From Novosphingobium resinovorum (lineage in GTDB: Bacteria; Pseudomonadota; Alphaproteobacteria; Sphingomonadales; Sphingomonadaceae), in assembly GCF_027922145.1 (NCBI RefSeq), contig NZ_BSFC01000044.1:248001-312000 (forward strand): a DNA stretch of 64,000 nucleotides, given 5' to 3'. This document shows, in pieces, positions 53,449 through 61,542 of this stretch. Numbering within the stretch: position 1 is the stretch's first letter; each line of letters starts with the position of its first letter. Under the pieces are notes generated by a model. That model was given only the letters and a program-made list of their open reading frames with translations, was not told where the DNA came from and ran no database searches. Made by a program: the position numbers and the translations under genes.

Positions 53449-54760
53449 AGCTGCGCCGGATCAGGCGCGGCAGGACCAGCGCCTGGCCCACCGCGCGGCC
53501 GCCGAACAACACCGCGAAAGCTACCCACAAGCCATGGTTGCCGAGCGGCTGAAGCGCCCACAGCAGGGCGAGGTAGGCTGCCATCGCCGCCGCCATCGTC
53601 CCCAGCATCGCCCGCGTCCATCCGGCGCCGACGAACACGCCGTCGAACACGAAGGACGACACGCCCAGCACCGGCAGCACTGCCAGCCACGGCGCATACT
53701 GCGCGGTCGCGGCGACTACGGCAGGGTCGGTGCTAAACGCCGCCGCGAGCCGGGCGCCCGCCAGCGCGTAAAGCGCCGCGACGGCAAGCCCGGTCACGCC
53801 GCCCCATACCAGCGCGGAACGTACGGCGGCGGTGAAACGCGCTCGCGACTGCGCGCCAAGCGCCTCGCCGCAGAGCACTTGCGCGCCGCTCTCGAACCCG
53901 TCGAGCAGGAGTGTCGCCAGCATGAAGATCTGGAACAGCACGCCGTTGGCAGCCAGCGTGACTGGCCCGGCGCGGGCACCGACGCGGGCGAACAGCAGGA
54001 TCGAGCCGGTCAGCAGCAGGGTGCGCACGAACAGGTCGCGGTTGAGCGCGAAGAGCCGCGCGAGTTCGCTCCGTGCCCACGTCCCCTTGCGGCCGAGGGC
54101 CGCCAGCGCATCGCGCGCCGCGCCCTCGCGCACGACGATCGCGGCCAGCAGGAGGAATTTGAGGGCTTCGGAACTCACCGTCGCCGTCGCTACCCCGGCC
54201 ACGCCCCAGCGCACGACGAGCACCAGCAGCAGGTCGAGGGCGATGTGGACGAGGTTCGCGATGATCTCGACCACCAGGACATGGCGAACCTTGCGTCGTC
54301 CGATCAGCCAGCCCACCAGCACGCAGTTCGCCAGCCACACCGGCCCCGCCCAGTAGCGCACCGCGACGTAGCTGCGGGCCGCCTCGCGCACCGGCCCCTC
54401 GGCGCCCAGCACGTCGAGGCCCAGCGGGATCGCGAGCGGCATGGCCGTGAGCAGCACCGCGCCGATGCCGAGCGCCACCGCCATCGCGCGTGCCAGCGTC
54501 TCGCCCCCGTCGCCGTCACCGCGCCCGCTACTTTGCGCGGTCAGCGCGACGGTGCTGGTGCGCAGGAAGTTGAAGACGTTGAGCAGACCGAGCATGAACT
54601 TGGCCCCCAGTTCGACCGCCCCTTGCGCCGGGGCGTCGCCGAGCCGTCCGATCGCCCACATGTCGGCAAGGCCGAACAGAGCGGTGGCCACGTTGGTCAG
54701 CATTGCGGGCAGGGCGATGGCCCAGAGCTGGCGGGCGGGAGAGGGCGGGGAGACGGTCAC
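53435..54760 (-). CDS. MATE family efflux transporter
   Basis: About 441 residues from the GTG at 54760 (MTVSPPSPARQLWAIALPAML); an in-frame ATG at 54841 would add 27 residues that do not look like MATE sequence. About 12 membrane helices arranged in two halves. The opening LWAIALPAMLTNVATALFGLADMW and the second-half NRDLFVRTLLLTGSILLF fit the DinF-like branch. It exports cationic compounds using a sodium or proton gradient. Confidence 0.88.
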   Translation of the reverse strand: MTVSPPSPARQLWAIALPAMLTNVATALFGLADMWAIGRLGDAPAQGAVELGAKFMLGLLNVFNFLRTSTVALTAQSSGRGDGDGGETLARAMAVALGIGAVLLTAMPLAIPLGLDVLGAEGPVREAARSYVAVRYWAGPVWLANCVLVGWLIGRRKVRHVLVVEIIANLVHIALDLLLVLVVRWGVAGVATATVSSEALKFLLLAAIVVREGAARDALAALGRKGTWARSELARLFALNRDLFVRTLLLTGSILLFARVGARAGPVTLAANGVLFQIFMLATLLLDGFESGAQVLCGEALGAQSRARFTAAVRSALVWGGVTGLAVAALYALAGARLAAAFSTDPAVVAATAQYAPWLAVLPVLGVSSFVFDGVFVGAGWTRAMLGTMAAAMAAYLALLWALQPLGNHGLWVAFAVLFGGRAVGQALVLPRLIRRSFSAS

Positions 54761-54841
54761 GGAACCGGGGTCTAGCCAAGCGCACCCGCAGGGGCAAACG
54801 AACCGGAGAATCGCCGCTGCGATCAGGACATATTGTCCCAC

Positions 54842-55297
54842 CTTCGCGAATCACTCCAGGCGCAGGATCGGCGGTTTTCCTAAGGGCACGCCATGTTGCA
54901 GTGCGATACCCGGCTGAAGGTGCAAGGAAAGCGCACGCAATGAGGGCTTGCCAAACCCGCGTAAATCAGGGAGATTGTTGAAAGTTGGTGGATCAGGCAG
55001 CTTCTGCTGCATCTGCGAAGAAATCGGCGCGCCGGAGTGATTTCTCATCCCCGGCGCGCTCTCTCCCAACACCGGTAAGGTTACATGAACCTTTCACCGA
55101 CCACATTGCACAAGAATCCGGCTTTGGCAAAGCGGGAAATGCATTTCATGCTGCGCAGCATGCAATTTTTCCTTCGCCCATTTCCCGCGCGTTTCTGCGG
55201 TGTTGCATGTCCTGCGCTGTCATCCCGGCGATGATTGCGGGGTGCCTGTTGCGCATCGTCTCCTGCGATGATCCGATGGGGATCGAAGGAGAGAGGC
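54842..55297. other. Intergenic region with hairpin and palindrome
   Basis: About 455 bases without a convincing gene. It holds a hairpin GCGCGCCGG/CCGGCGCGC (55027-55035 with 55051-55059) and a perfect 16-base palindrome CATGCTGCGCAGCATG (55147-55162) followed by CAATTTTT. It also contains direct echoes of GGGAAATGCAT and CATTTCCCGCG. It probably contains the promoter of the hydrolase gene. Confidence 0.5.
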
Positions 55298-56182
55298 ATG
55301 ACCCAAATGGGCACCGACACCGGAAAATTCGAGCAGAATACCGGCCCGGCCATCTATCTTGATTCGCTCGAGTCGCAGGCGAGGCGGGTCGAAACTCCGT
55401 GCGGCGACGGGACGATGGCATGGCGAATCTGGGGCGAAGGGGCGCCGCTGGTCCTTGCACATGGCGCGCAAGGGTCCTGGACGCACTGGGTCCGCAACAT
55501 AGAGCGACTGTCTCGCCACCGGCGGCTGATCGTGCCCGACCTGCCGGGCCACGGGGATTCGGCCATGCCCGCGAGCAACGACCATGCAGGCATCTCGGCC
55601 GCGCTTGCCCGGGGATTGTCTGCGATCCTCGGCGCGGAAAAGATGCCTGCCGATTTGTGCGGCTTCTCGTTCGGCGGCGTCGCGCTGGCGCATCTGGCGG
55701 CGCTGCATCCGGGCACGGCGCGCAGGCTGGTGATCGTCGGCTGCGGCGGGCTGGGAACGCCGATGGGGCACCCGCGCCTCGGCCGGATCAGCGGTCTGGT
55801 TGGGGAGGAGCGCCGCGCCGCTCTCAAGGCCAATCTGCTCGGGCTTATGCTCCATCACCCCGAGAGCGCCGACGACCTTGCGATTCACATGCTGCTGCCG
55901 ACTGCCAAGGCTGCGCGGCTTCATGCACCGCCGCTGGTGCTTCCCGACAGACTGGTCAAAGTGCTTCCGGAGGTCCGCGTCGCTGTAGACGCGATCTGGG
56001 GCGCGTTCGACCTGCCGCATCCCGACCCGGCCACGCAGGAGGCGGCGCTGCGTACCGTCCAGCCCGACGCCGAGTTCCGCGTCGTCGAGGACGCCGGGCA
56101 CTGGGCGATGTACGAGCGCCCCCAAGCGTTCGAGGCGGCCTTGCTGGATATTCTCGCAAGGCCGCCTCGCAAGGTGGGCTGA
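55298..56182 (+). CDS. Alpha/beta hydrolase
   Basis: About 294 residues from the ATG at 55298, with GAAGGAGAG upstream. The oxyanion-hole HGAQGSW is at residue 55, the nucleophile is Ser124 in GFSFGG, and the catalytic His lies in VVEDAGHWAMYERP. This is the usual esterase/C-C hydrolase fold; hydrolases of this type cleave ester or carbon-carbon bonds in catabolism. It converges on the P450 gene with four bases between stops. The substrate is unknown; a link with the P450 is possible. Confidence 0.85.
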   Translation: MTQMGTDTGKFEQNTGPAIYLDSLESQARRVETPCGDGTMAWRIWGEGAPLVLAHGAQGSWTHWVRNIERLSRHRRLIVPDLPGHGDSAMPASNDHAGISAALARGLSAILGAEKMPADLCGFSFGGVALAHLAALHPGTARRLVIVGCGGLGTPMGHPRLGRISGLVGEERRAALKANLLGLMLHHPESADDLAIHMLLPTAKAARLHAPPLVLPDRLVKVLPEVRVAVDAIWGAFDLPHPDPATQEAALRTVQPDAEFRVVEDAGHWAMYERPQAFEAALLDILARPPRKVG

Positions 56183-56186
56183 CGGG

Positions 56187-57446
56187 CTACCAGACCAGCG
56201 GCAGGTGCTCTGGCCCGATCACGCCGCCGGGGCGGTACTCGATCCGCGTGCCCGGCTTCACCGAGAATGCCGGGATGCGCTTCAGCCATTCCTGCAGCGC
56301 GATCTTCACTTCCAGCCGGGCGAGGTGTGCGCCCATGCAACTGTGGACGCCCACGGTGAAGGCCAGGATCGTCTTGCGCGGGCGGTCGAAGTCCACCTCC
56401 TTGGGGTTCGGGAACACTTCGGGGTCGAAGTTGCAGGCGGGCAGGACAAAGGTGACGCGGTCCCCCTTCTTCATCTGCACGCCGCGCATCTCGTAGTCCT
56501 TGTCGAGGACCCGACCCGAGAACGTCACCGACCAGCGGCGCAGCAGTTCTTCGACGATCTTGTCGATGTCCTGCGGGCGGCTGTGGATTTCAGCGAGCTT
56601 GTCCGGATTCTCGGCAAGGTAGAGCCAGATATTGTTCAGCGTCGCGAACACGGTGTCGAGCCCGGCGATGAACAGGAAGCAGACGAAGCCGAAGATCTCC
56701 TTGTCCGACAGCGGCACGCCCTCGGGCGCGGAGTGGGCGATGCGGCTGACGACGCCGTCGTCGGGATTCGCCTTCTTCTCCTCGATCGCCTGGCGCAGAT
56801 AGGCGGTGATCTTGCCCATCGTCTCGCCCATCACCGCGCGGTCGTTCGAATGGAGGAGTTTCATCGCCCAGTCCACGAACTCGTCGCGCATGTCCTGTGG
56901 CAGGCCCATGATGTCGAGGAACACCGTGACCGGCAGCGGGCGGCCGTAGTCCTCGGTGAACTCGCAAGTCCCTCCGGCGGCGACTTTCGCCTCGATCTCG
57001 TCGATCAACCCGTTGGCGCGCTGGCGGATCTGCTCCTCCAGCTTGAGCACGCCCTGCGGGCTGAACACCGGATCGACGATGTTGCGGTACTTGCGGTGGT
57101 GCGGCGGGTCGATCTCGATCGGGATGAAGTAGAAGTAGTCGTCCGGATCGCGCGGGAAGGGCGTGGCCCCCTCGTTCGAGAAGATGTCCGGGTGGCGCAG
57201 GCCGAACAGCGCGTCCTCATGCTTGATGAGGTGCCACATGTTCCCCATCGGGCTGACGTCGTAGTAGATCGGCGGCTGCTTTTCATGCAGCGCGGCCATG
57301 AAGTCGTGGGGGTTCGCAAGGAAGTCCGGCCCGACGGTGAGGCCCGACTGCCGGATCAGTTCGGGCGGAACGTGGGCGGGCACCTGGTCCATCCCGACAT
57401 GGCGCGGGAAGCTGGGGGGCACGGGATTGGCGGCGTCGATAGGCAT
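56187..57446 (-). CDS. Cytochrome P450
   Basis: About 419 residues. The heme loop is FTVGVHSCMGAHLAR with ligand Cys370, the I-helix has FIAGLDTVFATL (Asp-Thr pair conserved), and ExxR is in EELLRRW. It shares only P450 signatures with the gene at 7325 and is a different family. It starts 13 bases after the ferredoxin stop and is co-transcribed with it, so that ferredoxin is its likely electron donor. No reductase is next to the pair. Possible terpenoid or similar hydroxylase; not provable here. Confidence 0.93.
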   Translation of the reverse strand: MPIDAANPVPPSFPRHVGMDQVPAHVPPELIRQSGLTVGPDFLANPHDFMAALHEKQPPIYYDVSPMGNMWHLIKHEDALFGLRHPDIFSNEGATPFPRDPDDYFYFIPIEIDPPHHRKYRNIVDPVFSPQGVLKLEEQIRQRANGLIDEIEAKVAAGGTCEFTEDYGRPLPVTVFLDIMGLPQDMRDEFVDWAMKLLHSNDRAVMGETMGKITAYLRQAIEEKKANPDDGVVSRIAHSAPEGVPLSDKEIFGFVCFLFIAGLDTVFATLNNIWLYLAENPDKLAEIHSRPQDIDKIVEELLRRWSVTFSGRVLDKDYEMRGVQMKKGDRVTFVLPACNFDPEVFPNPKEVDFDRPRKTILAFTVGVHSCMGAHLARLEVKIALQEWLKRIPAFSVKPGTRIEYRPGGVIGPEHLPLVW

Positions 57447-57459
57447 GGCGTCCTCTCCC

Positions 57460-57786
57460 TCAGAACTGCGTTTCGGGCAGGTGGATGACCAGCCCGTCGA
57501 GCGCGGTGGTCATTTCGATCTGGCAAGAGAGGCGGCTGCTCGGCCGAAGCTCGCCGGCTACGGCTTCGAGCAGTTCGGCCTCGGTGTCGGACGAGGGACC
57601 GCCCACCGTGTTGACCCAGTCCTCGTCCACGTAGCAATGGCAGGTCGCGCACGAGAGGCCGCCGCCGCATTCGCCGACGATGCCCTCGATGCCGTTGTAC
57701 AGCGCCCCGCGCATGACGTTCTCGCCAAGCGGTATGTCAACGCGCGTCTGGTGCCCGTCGTGATCGACGTAAGTGATCTGCGGCAT
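57460..57786 (-). CDS. 2Fe-2S ferredoxin (adrenodoxin/putidaredoxin type)
   Basis: About 108 residues. The cluster cysteines are Cys40, Cys46, Cys49 and Cys88 in the arrangement CX5CX2C...C (GECGGGLSCATC and RLSCQI), with conserved acidic residues that dock P450s. It is translated just before the P450 gene, so it should deliver electrons to that enzyme from an unlinked ferredoxin reductase. A perfect palindrome covers its promoter region. Confidence 0.94.
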   Translation of the reverse strand: MPQITYVDHDGHQTRVDIPLGENVMRGALYNGIEGIVGECGGGLSCATCHCYVDEDWVNTVGGPSSDTEAELLEAVAGELRPSSRLSCQIEMTTALDGLVIHLPETQF

Positions 57787-57808
57787 GGTTTCCTCTCTCG
57801 TTGTCCTG

Positions 57809-57825
57809 TGAGAACATTGTTCTCA
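57809..57825. promoter_or_regulatory. Likely TetR operator controlling the ferredoxin-P450 pair
   Basis: TGAGAACATTGTTCTCA is a perfect 17-base palindrome 23 bases upstream of the ferredoxin start and 86 bases upstream of the divergent TetR gene. Confidence 0.65.
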
Positions 57826-57910
57826 TTCTTGTACGCGCTTGAGGGCGGCCAAGTCAATCGCATCGACGCAGGGCTGGACCGGGGCCCCCCGCGGGCGTAG
57901 CGCTTCAAGG

Positions 57911-58555
57911 ATGACGACCGCCTATCCGCCGCTGTTCACCGCGCCCGAAGCACCCGAAGGCGACCGCGCGTTGCTGCTCATCCGTGCCGCCTACGACCTG
58001 CTCGACGAATCGGGGCTGGAGGGCCTGACGATCCGCGCGGTGCTGGCGCGGGCAGGGTTGGCGCGGCGGGCGTTCTATGAACGGTTCCAGGGCAAGGACG
58101 ACCTCGTGCTGGCGGTGTTCGACAGCTCGCTGCGGACGGCGGCACTGCAGTTCCGGGACATTACTGCGCGCTGCGAGGGGCCGGTGGAGGCGCTGCGGGC
58201 GATCGTGACGGGAATCGTGGTCGGCCAGCTCGGACAGGACCGGTTGGGCGCGAACCGGCGCGGGGCGGCGCTCAGCCGCGAGCACTTGCGGCTCGCCCAG
58301 ACACGGCAGGGGGAATTGAACTCGGCGCTGGAGCCGCTGCTCGACCTGATCGCCGGGCATGTCGCGGACGGCATCGCCGTCGGGGCCTTCCGGCGGGCCG
58401 ATCCGCAACTGCAGGCACGGCTGGTCTACAACCTCGTATCGACCACCGTGCATACGGTGCTGCTTGCGGAGGAGGAGGGTATTCCCGACCGCACCGGGCG
58501 CGAGGAACTGGCGGGCGAATTGTGGGAGTTCTGCCGCCGGGCCTTGGCGGCGTGA
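57911..58555 (+). CDS. TetR family regulator next to the P450-ferredoxin pair
   Basis: About 214 residues from the ATG at 57911. The helix-turn-helix is LTIRAVLARAGLARRAFYERFQGKDDL; the rest is a helical ligand domain with no recognised signature. It diverges from the ferredoxin gene, with the palindrome at 57809 between them, a usual arrangement for a repressor of a catabolic P450 operon. The inducer is unknown. A REP-like element lies just after its stop. Confidence 0.87.
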   Translation: MTTAYPPLFTAPEAPEGDRALLLIRAAYDLLDESGLEGLTIRAVLARAGLARRAFYERFQGKDDLVLAVFDSSLRTAALQFRDITARCEGPVEALRAIVTGIVVGQLGQDRLGANRRGAALSREHLRLAQTRQGELNSALEPLLDLIAGHVADGIAVGAFRRADPQLQARLVYNLVSTTVHTVLLAEEEGIPDRTGREELAGELWEFCRRALAA

Positions 58556-58570
58556 GGTTCACCCAACCTT

Positions 58571-58647
58571 CGTCATTGCGAGCGTAGCGAAGCAATCCAG
58601 GGCGGCGTTCAACTGCCCCGGATTGCTTCGCTGCGCTCGCAATGACG
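58571..58647. repeat. REP-like palindrome, family A copy 5
   Basis: Arms CGTCATTGCGAGCGTAGCGA and TCGCTGCGCTCGCAATGACG with the AAGCAATCC inner block, between the TetR gene and the convergent GGDEF-EAL gene. Confidence 0.92.
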
Positions 58648-58679
58648 AAATGTGGGAGACGAAGGGAGGCGGGATTACC

Positions 58680-60761
58680 TTAATTGGTCATCGCCGGCAT
58701 CGCCTTGCCGAACAGATAGCCCTGTCCCTGCGTGCAGCCTTCATCGCGCAGGTATTCCCGCTCCATGTCGCTTTCGATACCCTCGGCCGTCACGATCAGG
58801 CCAAGACTGCGGCCGAGGCCGATCACGGCGCGGATGACGGCGCGTGAATTGGCTTCATGGTGCAGGTTCAGGATGAACGACTTGTCGATCTTGATCTTGG
58901 TGAAGGGGTAGTTGAGCAGGTAGCTCAGCGAAGAGTAGCCGGTGCCGAAATCGTCGAGCGAGATGCCGATGCCGAAGGCGCGCAAGTTGCGGATGATCGC
59001 TGAAGGACGCGGGCCTTTCTCCATCAGCACCGCCTCGGTGATCTCCAGTTCCAGACGCTCGGCGGCGAGGCCGGAGGTGGAGAGGGCGTTGATCACCGTG
59101 CTCAGCAGGTTGCCGTTGCGGAACTGCAGCGGTGAGACGTTGACCGCGACTTTGACGTGGTCCGGCCATTGCATCGCCGCGCTGCAGGCGCTGCCGAGCA
59201 CGAAGCGGCCGATCTGGTCGATCAGGCCGATCTCCTCCGCGAGGGGCACGAAGACGTCGGGTGGCACCGCGCCGCGCTCGGGATGGTTCCAGCGCAGCAG
59301 CGCTTCGTAGCACTCGATCTGCCCGCTCTGGAGATCGACGATCGGCTGGTAGTGCACTGCCAGCCCCCCCTCGCGCACGGCGGCGCGCAAGTCGATCTCG
59401 AGGCGGTTCTTCTCCTGCGCGGCGGCGTCCATCCCGGCTTCGAAGCTGCGACATGTGCCGCGCCGCTCGCCCTTGGCGGCGTAGAGCGCAAGGTCGGCGT
59501 AGCGCAGCAGCGTCTCGGGATCGCGGGTATCGTAAGGCGCGGAGGCGAAGCCGATTGTTGCGCCGATGTGGATCATGTGGCCCTGCACGAAGAAGGGCTC
59601 GGACAGGGTGGTGATGATCGACTTGGCCACCAGTTCCGCCTGCGTCAGGCTGGAGCGGCGGAAGATCAGCGCGAATTCGTCGCCGCCGATGCGGCACAGC
59701 AGGGCCTCGGGCGGGATCAGCTCGCGCATGCGCCGCGCCGCTTCGGTCAGGACGATGTCGCCGAAGTGGTGGCCGTAGGTGTCGTTGACCGGCTTGAAAT
59801 GATCGAGGTCGATCATCGCCAGCGTTGCCGTTTCCTGCGGGCCGGCGTTCGTCAGCAGGTCGTTGAGCTGGGCGCGGCAATGGGCGCGGTTGGCGAGGCC
59901 GGTCAGTTCGTCGTGGCGTGCCATGTGCGCCATGCGCTGCTCGATGCGGCGTCGTTCGGTGACGTCGAAGATCGAGACGATGGTGCCGGAAAAGCCCTCG
60001 AGGTCGGAGACGCGCGTGGCGATCACGGTCTCGATCGCGGTGCCGTCGCGCCGCAGCATCTTCCAGCTGTCGCCGGTATCGGCGCGGTCGGTGACGAGCA
60101 ATTCCGCAGCGTGGGCGCGCGAAGTCTCGGGGAACAGATCACCGGCCGGGAGGTCCGCCATTTCTTGTGGGGTATAACCGAACAGGGCGCAGGCGGCCTC
60201 GTTGGCGGTGCGGATGCAGCCGCTTTCGGGGTCGTAGACGAACATCGCCAGCGGGTTGCGTTCGAACAGCAGGCGGAAGGCGTCTTCCTTCTGCTTGAGG
60301 TCGGTGATGTCCACGCGCACGCCGATCGAGCCGCCGCTTTCGAGGCGGCGCTCCTCGATCATGATGCAGCGGCCGTTCGACAGCCACTGCTCGTGGCGGT
60401 GCGAAGGCTGGCGCAGCAGTGCGAGGCGGCTGGCGAGCCATTCCTCCTCGCGCCCGGCCGCTTCGGGGTAGTCGCCCCGCGCGATGCCGATGCGCAGCGC
60501 GTCGCCGAGCTTGGCGCCGGGCACCAGCAGGTCGGCCGACTTCTCGTAGATCTGGGCGTACTGCTCGTTCCAGAGGATGTAGCGATCCTCCTCGTCAAGG
60601 AAGACGATGCCTTGCGGAATCGCCTCGATCACCTCGCGCAGCCGCGTCTCGGCGAGCGAGGCCGCCTGAAGCGCGGTGTCGAGCGAAGGCAGGTCTCCGC
60701 GCTCCGCGATGGCGAGCGCGAGTTCCTCGCCGGTTACGTCCTGTTTAAGCCCCAAATACAA
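58680..60761 (-). CDS. PAS-PAS-GGDEF-EAL cyclic di-GMP signalling protein
   Basis: About 693 residues from TTG at 60761, which has GGGGA upstream; a TTG at 60860 would add 33 residues without a ribosome site. Two PAS-like sensor domains (PQGIVFLDEEDRYILWNEQY near 60, LLFERNPLAMFVYDPESG near 180) precede a diguanylate cyclase with intact GGDEF near residue 358 and a phosphodiesterase with EALLRW near 484, DDFGTGYSSL and KIDKSF. The RxxD inhibitory site is absent at its usual place. No membrane segment is seen, so it is probably cytoplasmic. Net activity cannot be told. Confidence 0.92.
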   Translation of the reverse strand: MYLGLKQDVTGEELALAIAERGDLPSLDTALQAASLAETRLREVIEAIPQGIVFLDEEDRYILWNEQYAQIYEKSADLLVPGAKLGDALRIGIARGDYPEAAGREEEWLASRLALLRQPSHRHEQWLSNGRCIMIEERRLESGGSIGVRVDITDLKQKEDAFRLLFERNPLAMFVYDPESGCIRTANEAACALFGYTPQEMADLPAGDLFPETSRAHAAELLVTDRADTGDSWKMLRRDGTAIETVIATRVSDLEGFSGTIVSIFDVTERRRIEQRMAHMARHDELTGLANRAHCRAQLNDLLTNAGPQETATLAMIDLDHFKPVNDTYGHHFGDIVLTEAARRMRELIPPEALLCRIGGDEFALIFRRSSLTQAELVAKSIITTLSEPFFVQGHMIHIGATIGFASAPYDTRDPETLLRYADLALYAAKGERRGTCRSFEAGMDAAAQEKNRLEIDLRAAVREGGLAVHYQPIVDLQSGQIECYEALLRWNHPERGAVPPDVFVPLAEEIGLIDQIGRFVLGSACSAAMQWPDHVKVAVNVSPLQFRNGNLLSTVINALSTSGLAAERLELEITEAVLMEKGPRPSAIIRNLRAFGIGISLDDFGTGYSSLSYLLNYPFTKIKIDKSFILNLHHEANSRAVIRAVIGLGRSLGLIVTAEGIESDMEREYLRDEGCTQGQGYLFGKAMPAMTN

Positions 60762-61082
60762 CGCAGATCCCCATCTGGTTTGGAGCAGGCTATGAGGCAG
60801 GTGGTTAATTTTCTGCCCTATGGCGACAAAGGTATGACGAAGCGGGGCGCGCAATTTCAAGGGTCTGGAGCATGAACTTTTGGTAACCGCGGGGCGCCGA
60901 TCGCCCGGAATTCGGGCAGTCGGCTAACGCTGGAAGCGAACCTTCGCACTTCGTCGCATCCTTGATTCCGGTGACGTCGCAAGGCGCAGGTTAGGCCGAT
61001 ATGATTGACGCAAGCTGACCGGGCGCCTTCGCAGTTGCGCGAAGACGGCCGTTCGTGTCCCCCCTCTTCGCTCCAATGCAAA
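60762..61082. other. Intergenic region without a recognised gene
   Basis: About 320 bases upstream of the GGDEF-EAL gene; no convincing ORF, hairpin or RNA gene was seen. It probably contains that gene's promoter. Confidence 0.4.
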
Positions 61083-61112
61083 TGGCCCGCCGCACACGGG
61101 TGCGACGGGCCA
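61083..61112 (-). terminator. Terminator after the 56-residue protein gene
   Basis: TGGCCCG (61083-61089) and CGGGCCA (61106-61112) pair, with an inner CGCA/TGCG stem. It lies 34 bases after the stop at 61146; on the minus strand it is followed by TTTGC. Confidence 0.65.
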
Positions 61113-61145
61113 AGCTTTCCTCCCCAGGAAAACTCTTGAGCTGCC

Positions 61146-61316
61146 TCAGCGGCGGATCGCGCTGCCGAGACGGTGATAGAGGTTGGAGTACTTGGACGAG
61201 ATCGGATCGTCCTCGTGCGCCTTGAGGTAGAAGACGACGGCTTCCTGAAGGAGCTTGAAGTCCTCGTTCGAGAGCACCGCGCGAGCGCGGGTCGGTTCTG
61301 CGGTCATGGTGGTCAT
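61146..61316 (-). CDS. Small hypothetical protein (56 aa)
   Basis: Starts at ATG 61316 with AAGGA upstream. The product (MTTMTAEPTRARAVLSNEDF...AIRR) is a short charged helical chain with FKLLQEAVVFYLKAHEDD and SKYSNLYHRLGSAIRR segments. It has a good ribosome site and its own terminator, so it is probably real. It lies downstream of the isocitrate lyase gene on the same strand, separated by a REP-like element. Function unknown. Confidence 0.65.
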   Translation of the reverse strand: MTTMTAEPTRARAVLSNEDFKLLQEAVVFYLKAHEDDPISSKYSNLYHRLGSAIRR

Positions 61317-61411
61317 GCTATGTCCTTTCCTTGCTATGCGGGGGTGCTTCCCCAAGTGCCGCAGGGACTGTCCCGTTGGCTTCTTCCTAATTCTAAACTC
61401 GACCCCATCTT

Positions 61412-61494
61412 CGTCATCGCGAGGACCGAAGGCCCGTGGCGATCCAGGGCATTGTGACACCGCCCTGGATTGCTTCGCTACGCTCGCAATGACG
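61412..61494. repeat. REP-like palindrome, family A copy 6
   Basis: Left arm CGTCATCGCGAGGACCGAAG is diverged; the right arm TCGCTACGCTCGCAATGACG matches the consensus. It is located between the isocitrate lyase gene and the small gene. Confidence 0.85.
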
Positions 61495-61542
61495 AACGTG
61501 GGGGGCTGCGCCTTACGCGGCGAACTGGTTCCCCCCGCCGCC

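Noticed and set aside
55147..55170. Intrinsic terminator at CATGCTGCGCAGCATG followed by T-run
   Set aside because: The palindrome has no loop and sits well away from any gene end on either strand; kept only as part of the intergenic description.
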